DNA of 64,000 bases from Chamaecrista fasciculata (GCA_003254925.1 QANZ01043003.1:100944-164943), one strand, 5' to 3'; positions 39,169 through 51,740 are shown, counted from the first letter of the stretch. The notes: generated from the sequence alone by a model not told the origin. Translations and numbers: made by a program.

Positions 39169-39506
39169 AATGGCGGAGACGGAGAGAAGGGGGAATCAGA
39201 GAGAGAGAGAGAGATTTTATATTTTTGGGTAAATTCACTTAAAATCTTAATTTACTTCATTTTCTTATGTTTGATCCTATTATAAAAAGAAAAGGACCTT
39301 AATATAAGAAAATAAAAGTTTTGGGGATGAAAATTTATTTTTCCTTTTTTTTTAACGAAAAAATGGATGGAAAACGTTAGAGGGACCAACTTTTTCAAGT
39401 TTTGCATAACTGGGGGACCAATATAGAACAAAAAATAACTGGGGGACCTATTTGGAACAAGGAGCATAACTGGGAGACCAAAATAGGACTTTGGCCTTAT
39501 AAATTT

Positions 39507-40058
39507 TGATGAAGTAAAAGATAAATTATATATGACAGGCAAAGGAAAATAAGAGACTGTTTATATGGATTAAATTTTCACACAACAAATTAATGCTAAG
39601 CAGAATTTAATTTGAATATGATCTAAACTGTTATGAAATGTTTTTTTTTTAAATGTATACATTACGTATTAACACACATATAAATAACAAATAAAGATTA
39701 TGTGGCATCTCTGTGTAAAATAACATTGAGTTGTCACGTTATATGGTGCCAATTGGGCTCCCCTTCTTTATCCTTAGTCAATAAAAATAAAACATTCCAA
39801 ATGTTTGGAGTGTATTGGTTTTTAATTTGATTGATTGATTAAGGATGAGAATGGGGGAAGACCAAATAGAATATAAGGTGCTATATCAACAGTATTTTAT
39901 AGATTACACACAAGCCTGTTTTAATAATTATATTAACAGAGTTATGTATTGAGGTGATGTTGAATTTAATGTCAAATTTCATGAATACAATTGGCATTTT
40001 AAAAAAATTGAGATGCTTCTCAGAGTGGTCTTATAATTTAGAGGTATCAAAAGTCTTT

Positions 40059-40094
<36 letters not shown>

Positions 40095-40590
40095 TTGAAG
40101 TGATATTTAATAGCATATATTTATATTGAGTATTAGTTATGTATACCTTAACTTATTTTTATTTATCTTAAACAAATATAATATAATAGATATTTTTTTT
40201 TGCATTTTTTTTCTTCTACACATATAATTAATAAATCATTGATATTACTGATTCTTTTGCATTAACAATGTTAGTTTTGATTCAAGCTCAAAATTTTTTA
40301 TTAGATAAATTATGAATATTTGGTTTAGAATTTTTTTTTTTATCAAATTTTAAAAGTTAAAACACATGATTTTTCTCTTGTTAGAAAAAAAAAATGAAGG
40401 GACAAAATTAACATACAACTTAAAGTTTTTATATATATATATAAGTGGGCCAAAGAGGCCATGGAACAAGCCCATAAAAACCTAAAAAGGTGTATTTTTT
40501 TTCAATAAAGTAGCTATTGGGCCATAAGAGGAATTTGATGACCCAATCCAAATTCTAAAGTATAACATGAGGAGGCCCAACCCAGTTACA
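39507..40590. other. Intergenic AT-rich region
   Basis: No gene is supported. It contains a (TA)n run at about 40063-40090. The right end is the promoter area of the proteasome gene. Confidence 0.4.
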
Positions 40591-40599
40591 AAGTCATCT

Positions 40600-40733
40600 T
40601 TCTTGCTGGAAAAGAAGCTTCAGCTATTAAGGAGCTTTGTCTACTCCATCGACAGAAGAATGGAATTTCTTGATTTTCTTAGAGAGGAATAGCGCCTGCC
40701 GAACTTCTTGATTCTCCGATTGAGCAAAACAAG
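40600..40733 (+). other. Probable 5'UTR exon of the proteasome alpha-4 gene
   Basis: The stretch ends ACAAG/GTAAGAT at 40733, a strong donor. The matching acceptor ATCATCAG is at about 42438, nine bases before the ATG. The result is a 1.7-kb leader intron. The start of the exon is a guess. Confidence 0.6.
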
Positions 40734-42446
40734 GTAAGATCATTGTTTAGTGTGCTTTTCTTCCGGATCCGTTGGGTTTCCATGAACTGAATCTATTCTT
40801 TTACGTTGAGATTTGGGAATTGAATTGTTTGTGTGGTGTATGCACAAGAAAATAATGCACGATCATGGAGTACTAATTTGGGTGCTGATTGATATTGAAT
40901 GTCCAATTTTCCTGTCTTCCTGTGATAATTTGGGAGCATGTAGTTGTAATGTGAAGGGAGTTTGTTGTTAAATAACAATACTTATGTGATCTGTCCCCTT
41001 TGCCTATGAGATTGGTGCCTTTACGATTCTGTTTTAGCTTTATAGGAGTCTTATTCTTCCTAATTTGATATGCTCTGCATCTTGTGAAAGAATTGTCAAT
41101 ATGACTAACTGGCCATTTTTTGATAGCATACCTCTAGTTTCTCTGTATTGTTCCATCACAAATTATTGGTCAATTCTGCCCTGCCGTATCTGTGATGTGA
41201 TTTGATCGCTGGGTCTCTAAGTTTGCCTGTCTGGCAGTTATTTATAGTATAATTGGAGTTTACCATTTTGTCCCCCTCTCTCTCAAATGTCTTGTTACTA
41301 GAATAGAATAATTTATGTGAGGCATTTGCTGCTCTGGAAAGCCTAACATTCTTGGTTTGATGCTTACTTGCCTATCATCCCTTCCCCTTATTTTATGCAC
41401 AATTCTTTTGTGTATTTTCTCGTTGTGATATCGTTTTCTGTCAATCAAAGTTGTGACCTTATTGCTATTGATTAGATCCCTTAACAAGCCTTTTGTGCTG
41501 TACTACTGTTATTTATTGGATGTCCCAACCTGTCTCTTAGGGGATTTTTTGTTGTTCTGGCCTGCCAAAACCTTGGAAAATGGTGCATTGGATTTACATT
41601 GAGTGGGTGATATAGTTTTCACTTGTTAGCTTATTGTCTAAGATTTTTTATTTGAGAAAAGAAAATGAGAAAGACTTGTTTGTTTAAATATGGAGCTAGG
41701 TTCTGAACTGCTTAATAATGAAATCCTAAGGGAAGTTTGAGTTGAGGGCTAAGTTGTTTGAGTTGTTTGAGTTGAGGGCCTAAGTTGAAATCCTATTAGG
41801 ATTTGGTGTCTTATGATAGTCTTTATGAGACATGTTTATCCTATGGCTCAAATTGCAATGAAACAGAAGAGCTTCAATGCAATGCAAATTGATGAATGTC
41901 TCTTCAATGATTGGGAAAACAACTAAGTATATTTATTCATGAACTCTGATTCTGCCTTCTTCATTCTCTTCTGTATTTGTTCATAGAAAATTAGATATTT
42001 GTTTTTCGAAAATTGTAATGCTGTAGGATTCTGATTTCTGAGTCTTTTACAAAATTCTTGTGACATGCAGTTGTTGAGTTCTCACCCTCTGCTAGATTCT
42101 TGTGTTGTGCATAAATGTGGACAGCTTATTTTGTCTTTTTTTTTTCCCACCTTCCACATAGATATGAATGCTGTTTTTTTATTCTCTTACTATATTCCTA
42201 TTATCATTTAATAACTATTATGATTATTAGGAGTTAGGACTGATCTTTGCCCAGTAAAAGGGGAGTTTGGGTGCTTCTATTATAGAAATGTTATTTCAGG
42301 TTAAATTAGTTTCAATTTCTTTACATGAGCTGACAATATACCATGTAGAGATTAGAGTATTTAACTTCATTTGCAGATGCAAAGTAATATTTTTTTAATT
42401 CCTATGTTCCTCTTTGTTTGCTCTGAATTAATCATCAGAGATCAAT

Positions 42447-43199
42447 ATGTCCCGAAGATATGATAGCCGAACAACAATCTTCTCCCCGGAAGGACGTCTT
42501 TACCAAGTGGAGTATGCAATGGAGGCCATTGGAAATGCTGGTACTGCAATAGGAATCTTATCAAAAGATGGGGTTGTCTTGGTTGGTGAGAAAAAGGTAA
42601 CATCCAAGCTTCTCCAAACCTCAACCTCAACGGAGAAGATGTATAAGATTGATGATCATGTTGCTTGTGCTGTGGCTGGTATAATGTCTGATGCCAACAT
42701 CCTGATCAATACCGCAAGGGTACAAGCACAACGCTACACTTTTTCCTACCAAGAGCCAATGCCGGTTGAGCAGTTGGTTCAATCTCTCTGCGATACTAAG
42801 CAAGGCTACACCCAATTTGGTGGTCTTAGGCCATTTGGAGTCTCGTTCCTTTTTGCAGGATGGGACAAGAATTATGGTTTCCAACTTTACATGAGTGACC
42901 CAAGTGGAAATTATGGAGGCTGGAAAGCTGCAGCTATTGGCGCAAATAACCAGGCTGCACAGTCAATACTGAAACAAGATTATAAGGATGATATCACAAG
43001 GGAGGAAGCAGTGCAACTTGCACTGAAAGTACTCAGTAAAACTATGGATAGCACAAGTTTGACCTCAGATAAACTTGAACTGGCTGAGGTTTTCCTGTCT
43101 CCTTCTGGGGCAGTTAAGTATCAAGTTTGCTCACCAGAGACTCTCACTAATCTGTTGGTGAAGTTTGGTGTTACACAGCCAGCAACAGAGACTGCGTAG
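42447..43199 (+). CDS. PAC1: 20S proteasome subunit alpha type-4, single coding exon
   Basis: A complete 250-aa protein, the usual length. Alpha-4 (alpha3 in the yeast numbering) is one of seven alpha subunits forming the outer rings that gate the 20S core. The N-terminal alpha signature is present: [20 protein letters not shown], then [11 protein letters not shown]. Other conserved parts include [38 protein letters not shown] and [12 protein letters not shown]. There is no propeptide or catalytic threonine, as expected for an alpha subunit. The coding region has no intron but is preceded by a long 5'UTR intron, often linked in plants to high constitutive expression (inferred here). Confidence 0.98.
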   Translation: MSRRYDSRTTIFSPEGRLYQVEYAMEAIGNAGTAIGILSKDGVVLVGEKKVTSKLLQTSTSTEKMYKIDDHVACAVAGIMSDANILINTARVQAQRYTFSYQEPMPVEQLVQSLCDTKQGYTQFGGLRPFGVSFLFAGWDKNYGFQLYMSDPSGNYGGWKAAAIGANNQAAQSILKQDYKDDITREEAVQLALKVLSKTMDSTSLTSDKLELAEVFLSPSGAVKYQVCSPETLTNLLVKFGVTQPATETA

Positions 43200-45754
43200 T
43201 TAGCAGTTTTATTATGCCCATTTAGTTTGAACTTCAGATCATGATCTATGCATTTCTTTATTGCCCTTTCAAAATAGGTCAGATACTCTTTCAAGTATGT
43301 TTTATAATTGTAAACCTATCGTTTGTTGGTGATGCTAATGGGTTTTGATTCAGAATTCTCAGGTTCTCAAAACTCAACTTCATATATATATAATCTGCTG
43401 TGCATTTGGTTTTACTTATTTGCTCTGTCTATTGAGTCCATTAAATGGAGATTGGAGACTGAGGGTAGCCTGCCTATCTTCCCCATAATGCCTCCTGTTC
43501 TGACCAAAACAATTAAAAATAATGCCTCTTGGACCTGCTCCTAGATTATTCTAATGCGGGCCCCTTGGGCCCATATGTTTCAGAAAATAAAAGGGCTGGG
43601 GCGTTTATGTAGTATATATGTATTTTTTGTACAGGCTGTAATTTCAAAATCCATATCCGGGCCAGTATAGAAATTGGAGTAGTTTTCCCATTGTGAGCTG
43701 ATTCGCTATAAATTTTGAATTTTTTTACGTTGATGTATTAGGCACAATGATTTTAACCCAAGGAGTCCAGTAGAATAATAAAATTTGAGTGGAGTTGAGT
43801 GATATAAACTTATCTTTTCTTAACAAAAAAAGGTTAGGGTTTGAATCTTGACTTTAGCTACGAAATAACTTTAAATTTTTAAGTTAGTTATTTGATTTAT
43901 TTCACTCATCAAGATATTTATAAGTTAGTAAAGATCTTATTCATTGTTGTTGATAGTGAGTACTTTAATTACGACAAAAAAAAAATATAGATAATGGTTT
44001 AAATGAAATTAAAGTACTCATCAACACTTGTTTCTCAAAAAAAATTTTTAAGTAACGATAAAATCAATTATTATTGTTGATGATAGATATTCTGATTACA
44101 ATTTAAAAAAATACAGACAATGATTTGAATGAATCCAGGACATGTTATTGACACACTCAACTCTCACTAATCTAATGGATTCAAACGGATTGAGCCATTT
44201 TAAAATAATTAAGGCAGGTTTAATTAGTTAAATATTAAAACCCTAGCATAAAACACAAGTTGTATGTTATCATTTTCTAGGGTTAGTAGAGAACATTGGA
44301 TAACAATCTTGGCGTCAAGAAAAGAGCCGGCTTTGTGGGTGTTGTTGCATAGGGATCTAAACGCTTTCTATCGTTTTGCATAGTAATTAGTGAAGATAGA
44401 TTATACAAATATGCACAATGTTAATTATTTAGACCATGCTGTTACATAAAATACTCAAATTTGGCGTTTCAGGCCACACATCTCATGTGCCCAAGTAGTG
44501 AAGTGCAAGCATATTCAATTTACTTTGTCTGCAAACAAACAAAATGATGTAGTCTTCTTCATCCTTTCCATATTGACTAGAGTATGTCAGACTGCTCCAT
44601 AAGTTCCACCAATTGCTCAACAGAACAGACCATGGAAGCACTCAATTAAGTAAGAAAAAAGGAAGGGCATAAGCATAATATTCAATTATTCATTATCAAA
44701 TATAAAAATATCACCATATTTCCTTCCTTGTCACTCTCCTTACACTCTACTTTCTTTTCGTCCCCGTTTTTTTATTTATTACGGAGGACAAACTTTCTCC
44801 ATTCATATTCTTTATAAAAATGTAAAAACGAACAAAGATCTCTGTATATTTGGGTATTTTAACAATCACAATAAATTATGATCTCGATCTTTTGTTTGGA
44901 GTTATTCAGCAAGTAGCATATTAGTTATTAGTTATTACCCATTTATTTATGTTGGAAAAACAGAGTATGAGAAGAAGAGAATCGTGGATTTTGAGGCGTG
45001 AGAAAATACTTTCTTTTAAGAGATTATGCCTGTGCTATAGGATTAATAGGATTATCCACAGAATATCTCTCTCAGGATACAACAAAACCCATGGAATTAT
45101 TTATTTATAGAGTATGAAAAGGCACCATTAAACAGAGGTATCTGCTTATGTGAAAAGGTACTTCCAACCGTCATATTTATTGCCAACAGTCATATCCGTT
45201 GCTACAAATATTTAATCCGTTGCTATATTTAAAAAATAATTAATCTGATTGAAAATTAACTTGATTGCCAACAGTCATATCATTTAATATATATATATAA
45301 TTAATTTAATAACATAAATGGATTCTATAATATATACTATGAAATACTTTTTGAGTTGCCCCAATGTGAGACTTCTTTTCATCTATCTAACAACCTATAC
45401 ATAATATAAAATCCACATTGGTGGGCCACTAAGCCTTTAGTGCCTATTTTGAAGCTTAAAGATGGTAATGGTAATGGGTCATCAGCTCTGGTCTAGATGT
45501 TGAAGCCATGTGCGATGTTGACCGTTAAATGAGAGAGTTTGTCCCATTAATTTCTTACGTGGCAGTCTTTTTTTAATGAGATAGAATGGGTGCTTTTGAG
45601 ATTAAATAGTCAAAATAATTTTTGTTACCTTTCGAAGTCTTAAAAAATGATTTATACATAAATTGAAGTTCAAAAAGAACTATATATATTTCAACCAATT
45701 TAACATCTAAATTTATTTGATTTTGTTAAATATGTTAGACCGGTAACACAATCA
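43200..45754. other. Intergenic AT-rich region
   Basis: The 3' flank of the proteasome gene and then featureless AT-rich DNA. A region at about 44960-45420 has the look of an old LTR or other repeat but shows no defined ends. No gene is supported. Confidence 0.4.
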
Positions 45755-45771
45755 ATTGATCTTCTTTAATT

Positions 45772-46624
45772 GCTGTTATCATCACGGATCATCTCAAATG
45801 GAAGCTGGGCAGAGGCAGATTTTGGAGTTGATGTTAGAAGCAGATTTTGGAGTCGTCACATCTCTGGCACCCCCTCTGGTGTCCTCGTCAATGATTTGAT
45901 TGATCATACCTCCTATTCCTGGGATGTCGATAAAATCACTCGGGTCTGCTCCGGGTCTGATGCCACTACCATTCTTAATACAGCTGGTCCAATACGCCAT
46001 ATGCCTGACACTTGGGTTTGGACTCCTGTTGCCACTGGGTTGTACACCGCTGCAGCTAGTTTTGAGCTACTTCGCCAGGTGAGCCATCCAAGTAATGGTA
46101 ATAATTCTACTATTACCTTTCCGTGGAAGGACTTTTGGAAGTCTAAGGTCCCGCCAAAGATTCTTCTCAATGTTTGGAAGATTTATAACAATGTCATTCC
46201 GACTTTCGCCAACCTTAACAGGCATCATCTTCATTGTGATATTGTCTGCCCTTTCTGTGGTGACACGGATGACTCGATCTCGCATACGTTTTTGCGCTGT
46301 AGCTTTGCCAGAGCCGTCTGGTTCGGTCTACCGTTCGCCGTTAGGAGCGAGGTTCGGGGTGGGCACTTTCAAAGGTGGCTCCTTGGATGGATCCGGCGTT
46401 GGAGAAAAGACAGGGACAGGTTTGATATCTTGTGGGTTACCATTTTGGTTGGTCTTGATAGGATTTGGATGTGCAAGAATGAAATTGTTTGAAAAGGTGC
46501 CAAAGTCCTCCCGTCGACGATAATTAGGTCCATTTTATTTTCTGTTGAGTCTTATGTTACTATTCCTTATGGTAGTTTGTCTTTCTTTGTACTCTGCTTC
46601 ATCGTTTTTTATATATATAAAAAG
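45772..46624 (+). mobile_element. 5'-truncated LINE retrotransposon insertion
   Basis: Flanked by a perfect 17-bp duplication ATTGATCTTCTTTAATT (45755-45771 and 46625-46641), as made by target-primed reverse transcription. The body carries only the 3' end of a LINE reading frame and ends in a TA- and A-rich tail (TATATATATAAAAAG). Confidence 0.9.
45797..46492 (+). pseudogene. LINE reverse-transcriptase zinc-binding (zf-RVT) region, C-terminal fragment
   Basis: The open frame includes FPWKDFWKSKVPPKILLNVW and then HCDIVCPFCGDTDDSISH followed by TFLRCSFARAVW. This is the CxxC...H...C zinc-binding domain at the C-terminus of plant LINE polyproteins and related reverse-transcriptase-derived proteins. 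The endonuclease and reverse-transcriptase domains are missing because of the 5' truncation. The frame is uninterrupted for 240 codons (from 45770), so the copy is young. Confidence 0.88.
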
Positions 46625-46641
46625 ATTGATCTTCTTTAATT

Positions 46642-47600
46642 TGTTTCTTTAGTTTTTGGTCAATTAAGGAATTCTAGCTAAATGTGCTACAATGGACATT
46701 TCCTACCAAACTAAGCTAACAAATAATTAAGGTGTAAATTTTTGGTACTATATAGATTATAGCAAAATCTTTCGGCTCGTCCTAGTTACTAAATGTTTGC
46801 TTTGTGAATGAAACGGACAGCCTACCCGTAATAGAAACAAGCCACCGTGTCCGTGCGGAATGGTCTATCATCTTTATTTGCAAAAGCAAAAGCAGAGGAA
46901 ACAATTTTGCTGTTGTAATTATATTGTTTATCATCTATAATTAATTGTTTATCATATAACCCAATAGTCCAATCTATAGTCATCCATTACTGTATTACTG
47001 TATCTTTACTCCTCTCCCATTAGAAGCTGTACACTACTAATAAGTTGGGACTTGAGTTCTAAAACCATTAAGATCCTGTCTTCACCTTTGCATTTTTATA
47101 CATTAATGCTCCAACTTGATTCCTCTGCCATCACTTTCGGGTCCCATCTTCACTTATTAATCCTGCTCACCATGCATGACCATATTGTGACCTGTGACCT
47201 TTTACCTTTCGCTCTCATTGCCACTTCTTTCTCTCTCTCTCTCTCTCTCTCTATTTTCATCTCCATTCTTTCCCCACCGACAGTACACAACAATACACAT
47301 TTTACACTGAAACATGGTAAATTTTTTGAAAATTGAAGAAGACGACATCCAAATATGAGCCCATGTAAGTTTAAGAAACGAAAGCATTTCTCTGTCGTTT
47401 CTCGTTTCATTTGAACCCTTTTATTCTTCCCTCTCTCAACTGTCACTATCTTGGGATAAACTTCTGTGCCCACTGCACCAAATTTCTTGGCTTCTCTGAC
47501 CTCTCTTTATTCTGCACTATCACCACATTTCTCGGTCAATTATACACTTCAGCAAGCTTCTTTCTCTCAGTCATTTCCTCAAACACTTTACACGCACTTT
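46642..47600. other. Intergenic region and LRR gene upstream sequence
   Basis: Pyrimidine-rich from about 47380, with a (CT)n run at 47229-47252 that is a common feature of plant core promoters and leaders. No gene is supported. Confidence 0.45.
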
Positions 47601-47662
47601 GTCTCTCTCTTTCTGGATTCTGTTTGATCATTGTGGACGTCGCCTTCTTCTTCTAAATTCTA

Positions 47663-48943
47663 ATGGCTACCGTACGCCTCTTCTGCTTTATGCTCTTTTA
47701 CCTTTTCATTCTTGTTCCAAATCCATCACTCCAAAATCAATTAACTCCAAAACTTCACCCTTCCGATCTGAAAGCCCTCTTCACCATCAAGAATAGCCTC
47801 ACCGATGTATACACCACCAAACAAAGCCCCTTCTTCTCCACATGGGACTTCACCGCACCAGATCCCTGCTCTTCCTTCTCCGGCCTCACTTGCATTCTCG
47901 ATTCTTCTTCTTCCTCCCTCCGAGTCACTATCATCTCACTCGGTTCTCCTCTCTCCGGCTCCTCCGGTCTCGCCGGAAACCTCCCTCCGGCAATCTCCGA
48001 CCTCTCCGAGTTGACTCAACTCATCCTCTCCCCCGGAATCGTCACCGGCTCCATCCCTCCCGAAATCGGAAAACTCTCCAAACTCCGAGTCATTTCCCTT
48101 CCTAGCAACCGCTTCACCGGCGTTATCCCCGCCGCAATCGCCGCCTTGAACAGCCTCCACACTCTCGATCTCAGTCGCAACCAACTCACCGGCTCAATTC
48201 CGGCGAGTCTCACAGACTTGCCGGAGCTCAAAGTCCTCGTGTTAGCCTCCAACTCTATCTCCGGCGAGCTGCCACGTCGGATTTTCTCCCAACTCCTCCA
48301 TATGGACCTCAGGAACAATATGATAACAGGGACGTTATCGCCGTCTATGCCGTCATCACTCCGTTATCTTTCTCTGTCAAATAACAAAATGTGGGGCCCA
48401 CTCAACGGTCTAGAGTCGCTCTCGGAGTTAACGTTTCTCGATTTGAGCATGAACGGTTTTAGTGGGCCCATTCCGGGCCCACTATTCTTTACACAATCAC
48501 TCTCTTCGCTTTTCTTGCAACGGAATAATCTATCCGGTGGGATCCCACTCCCACAGCCGTTGATCTCGTCTCCATCGTACGGTGAGGGATCGATCGTGGA
48601 CCTGAGCCATAACGGTCTGAGTGGGGAGTTATCGACGGTGTTAGATGGGGTAGAGAGCTTGTTCTTGAATAATAACCGTCTGATTGGGACGGTGCCGGAG
48701 GAGTACGTGAAGAGCGTGTGCCGCGGGAGCACCAGAACATTGTACCTTCAACATAATTACTTCACGGGGTTTCCCATGGAGATGGACGTCTTGTTGCCCG
48801 ATACGGCGTCGTTGTGCCTCTCTTATAATTGCATGGTGCCGCCGGCGTCAGGAGTGATGACGTGTCCGGCCAGTGCCGGCAGTCAGATAACGAGGCCTAT
48901 GGCTCAGTGTTTGATGTTTCATAATGGCAGCTCTAAAGGTTAA
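47663..48943 (+). CDS. Secreted leucine-rich-repeat protein (RLP-like, no membrane segment)
   Basis: A 426-aa intronless protein. The signal peptide is MATVRLFCFMLFYLFILVPN with cleavage a few residues later. An LRR N-cap follows (SDLKALFTIKNSL and DPCSSFSGLTC), then about ten plant-type repeats of the form LxxLxxLxLSxNxxTGxIP, for example LNSLHTLDLSRNQLTGSIP. The C-cap has SLCLSYNCMVPPASG and CPAS. No kinase domain and no transmembrane segment follow, so it is probably an apoplastic LRR protein of the PGIP/RLP29 style. Its ligand and role are unknown. It is more GC-rich than its flanks, as is normal for an intronless coding region. Confidence 0.92.
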   Translation: MATVRLFCFMLFYLFILVPNPSLQNQLTPKLHPSDLKALFTIKNSLTDVYTTKQSPFFSTWDFTAPDPCSSFSGLTCILDSSSSSLRVTIISLGSPLSGSSGLAGNLPPAISDLSELTQLILSPGIVTGSIPPEIGKLSKLRVISLPSNRFTGVIPAAIAALNSLHTLDLSRNQLTGSIPASLTDLPELKVLVLASNSISGELPRRIFSQLLHMDLRNNMITGTLSPSMPSSLRYLSLSNNKMWGPLNGLESLSELTFLDLSMNGFSGPIPGPLFFTQSLSSLFLQRNNLSGGIPLPQPLISSPSYGEGSIVDLSHNGLSGELSTVLDGVESLFLNNNRLIGTVPEEYVKSVCRGSTRTLYLQHNYFTGFPMEMDVLLPDTASLCLSYNCMVPPASGVMTCPASAGSQITRPMAQCLMFHNGSSKG

Positions 48944-49277
48944 TTAATTACTATGAGTTTTGTGTGGCAAGTATCGTATTACTTGGTTTGGTGTTTCGTT
49001 ATACATTTCAAATATTGTGTATCATCAAAAGCCATAGAGTATAGTTAGTTTCTTTTTTTTTTTTTTAATCAAATTACAGATTATTTGTTGTACCTTTCAT
49101 AGTATATTTTTGCTATATATATATATATTGCATAGCACTGAGCTTAAATTATAATTAAACATAAATGGGTGGCCAAATTCAACCAAACTAAGGGAACGAA
49201 ATGGTATGACAAATGAAAATTGAAACTTCAACCAACACCTAATAGTTTAGTGAATTTGTAAAGACTATGATCATTCT

Positions 49278-49686
49278 ATATTGACTGCATTTTTTATCCC
49301 ATAACTTTGGCAAATGTCTCAATTTGGGTTCATAATTTTTTTTGTTGCAATTTTGATCCCATAACTTTGACAAAGGTCTCAATTTAGTCTCATAATTTTT
49401 TTTGTTGCAATTTTGGTCCCATAATTTTTGAAAATGTTTCACCGTTGGTCCCAAGCTGATTTTTATCCATTATTTGTCGTTAGATCCACTTCTCCCATAT
49501 TTGTCACGTCATCATTCAACTCAGTATGTCAGATCATCTTTAACGGCAAAAAATTAATGAAAATCGGCTTGAGACTAACGGTGAAACATTTTCAGAAGTT
49601 ATGTAACCAAAATTACAACAAACAAAAAATTATGGGATCAAATTGAGACATTTGCCAAAGCTATAGGACCAAAAGTGCATTTAGCC
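49278..49686. mobile_element. Fold-back element with GGTCC-type iterated arms (copy C)
   Basis: The arms read TGCATTTTTTATCCCATAAC on the left and, inverted, TGCACTTTTGGTCCTATAGC on the right. The 60-bp iteration (CAATTTTGATCCCATAAC, AAAGGTCTCAATTTAG) is the same as in copy B. The centre shares CCATATTTGTCACGTCATCA with copy B. A (TA)n run follows the right end and hides any TSD. Confidence 0.7.
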
Positions 49687-50089
49687 TTATATATATATAT
49701 ATATATATATATTAGAGAAACATCGGAATACAATATTCAAAATAATTCATGGATACTAAAAATCAAATTTTAGTTAACCAAATGAGCTTAGTATGTTAAT
49801 CAATAGTCAAGCTAATTTGAGATTTAATCTGAAAGTGCAAAGGGTATGATCCTATATTTTATAACTCTTCAAAGTTGTAATTGACTAACTGTTGGTACAT
49901 AACTGTAAATAAACAAATATATTATAAATTGTTAATGAAAATAAACAAATATATTATATATAAATATTTCATCAATAATTGTCTTGCTTGCAAACAAGTT
50001 TAACATTTATAGATCTACTGTGTTTAATTAATCAAACAAGTTTGAATATGTTGATCAAACTGACTTATTTAGTTAATTGATACATTAGT

Positions 50090-51010
50090 GGAGCCTAATT
50101 AGAGGATTACCCTCAAACTTCAAGATACACACTAGAGAGAATAAAATGTATCAATCAACAAGTTGTACGTTGAGATGTGACCAAATAAGAAGATACATCC
50201 TCCAATTTTAGACCAATAGGAAAATACATCCTTCAATTTTAGGAAGTGTATTTGTGAGGAAAATCAAAATCTTAATCGGTTAAACATATTGTCAGCAGCG
50301 AAATTTTGTTTTTTTTTTAAAAAAAAATAATATGACAAATTATTTTGTCGCCTAGAAATATTTTAAAATATAAAAAACATATATTTTAATTTTTTTTAAT
50401 AATTATACTCAGGTGAATTTTATTTAACCAAGTGATACAATAGTAAATCTTAATTAAAGCATTACTCTCAAACTACAAAATACACACTAAGGTAAGGTTA
50501 GTTTAAATGATAAACTCTTTGGTATCGGTTAAATAAGGTATTCAATTTCATGCCTTATAAATGTAATTATACCTATTAGGAGACTCTCTATAGACAAGTG
50601 CTAGTATAGGTTGAGAGCTGATTAGACAATCTCACGATAACTAAGTGTGTGACATAAGTTGAGTGCGAATTAATTAAAATGAAAATCCAAAGAGTATGCG
50701 AGAAAAAAAGAAACTAAAAGATACATAATATGAAGAATAAAATGTATAAACTAACAAGTTGAGGTGTCAGGCCGATAGAATCATACATATTCCAATTTTA
50801 AAAAACGCATTTGTTAGAAGAGTCAAAGTCTTAAACTCTTAATTATTAATGTCTTGTCAAAATAATTTTGGTTATTTTAAAATAATTATGATAGATTATT
50901 TTGTCAAATATGAATCCCTTGAAAATATTTTAAAATATGAAAAAAAACATATATTTCAATTTAATTAATGAATTTTATTTCTTATCTTAAAATAGCCATC
51001 AAATTAAAAG
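50090..51010. repeat. Local repeat family, copies 1 and 2
   Basis: Copy 1 (about 50150-50440) and copy 2 (about 50750-51010) share the order CAAGTTG...TTGAG, TCCAATTTTA, CATTTGTTAG/GTATTTGTGAG, GTCAAAGTCTTAA, then ATTATTTTGTC and AATATTTTAAAATAT. Further copies are at 53690, 55385 and 55556. The nature of the repeat is unknown; no coding capacity was seen. Confidence 0.65.
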
Positions 51011-51081
51011 ACGGTCAAGTTGAGTCAATTTTAACCCACTCAACCCGTTCAATTTAATTTTTTTTAAATGGAAATCACGAC

Positions 51082-51740
51082 TAAGGGTGAGCAATGGTCG
51101 AGGTGGGTTAATCGGGTGGGGTACTAAGGAACGAGTTGATTTTTTCAACCTAAACCCGATTGTTAACCCATACAACCTGATGATGTCGGGGTGTGATCGA
51201 GTTCGGGCAGGTTGAGTCGGGTTAAAATTTAATTTTAAAAAATTATAAAATTAAATTGATAAAAATATATAAATATTTATTCTACATAATATATATTGTA
51301 TAATTTTTACTCAATTATTTTATAATGTATAACTCATCATATATTGATCTTTTTAATTTATTTTTATTAAATATATTATAATATAAATAATTTTTACACT
51401 AAAAATTTGATATTAATTGTAATTAAATTAAATATCATTTTACTTTAACTTTATAAATAATAAGAATATTTGGATAAACAAAGAATACATACTATTATTT
51501 ATTTTTATTATTTTATAATAGACAAATTTTTATTTATTTATAGAGTTTAATATAAAAAATCTAAAAAAATAAAAATTCCGGTCGGGTTCAGGTTGGGTAG
51601 GGTTAACCCGCTCAACTCGATCAAACTGACTTTTTACTAAAATGACCATCCAGAACAATCCGTATAAGAAACCCGATCAGACCGATCCTGATCAAAAGTG
51701 TCGGGTTTGATTGGGTTAGACCCGATTTTGCACACCCCTA
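51082..51740. mobile_element. hAT-type non-autonomous element, 659 bp
   Basis: The left end is TAAGGGTGAGCAATGG and the inverted right end is TAGGGGTGTGCAAAATCG. An exact 8-bp duplication ATCACGAC flanks it (51074-51081 and 51741-51748). Subterminal blocks rich in GGGTT and AACCC pair with one another. No transposase frame is present. Confidence 0.9.

Larger units (their letters stand above)
38382..39496. mobile_element. Pack-MULE: Mutator-like element that captured an ATL RING-H2 gene fragment
   Basis: The left terminus is GGCCAAAGTCCTATTTTGG and the inverted right terminus is the same. The inverted repeats run for about 285 bp (38382-38668 and 39210-39496) and are nearly identical, so the insertion is recent. 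A perfect 10-bp duplication TTATAAATTT flanks it (38372-38381 and 39497-39506), as expected for MULEs. The 540-bp middle is GC-rich host gene sequence. There is no transposase, so it depends on one supplied elsewhere. Confidence 0.93.
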
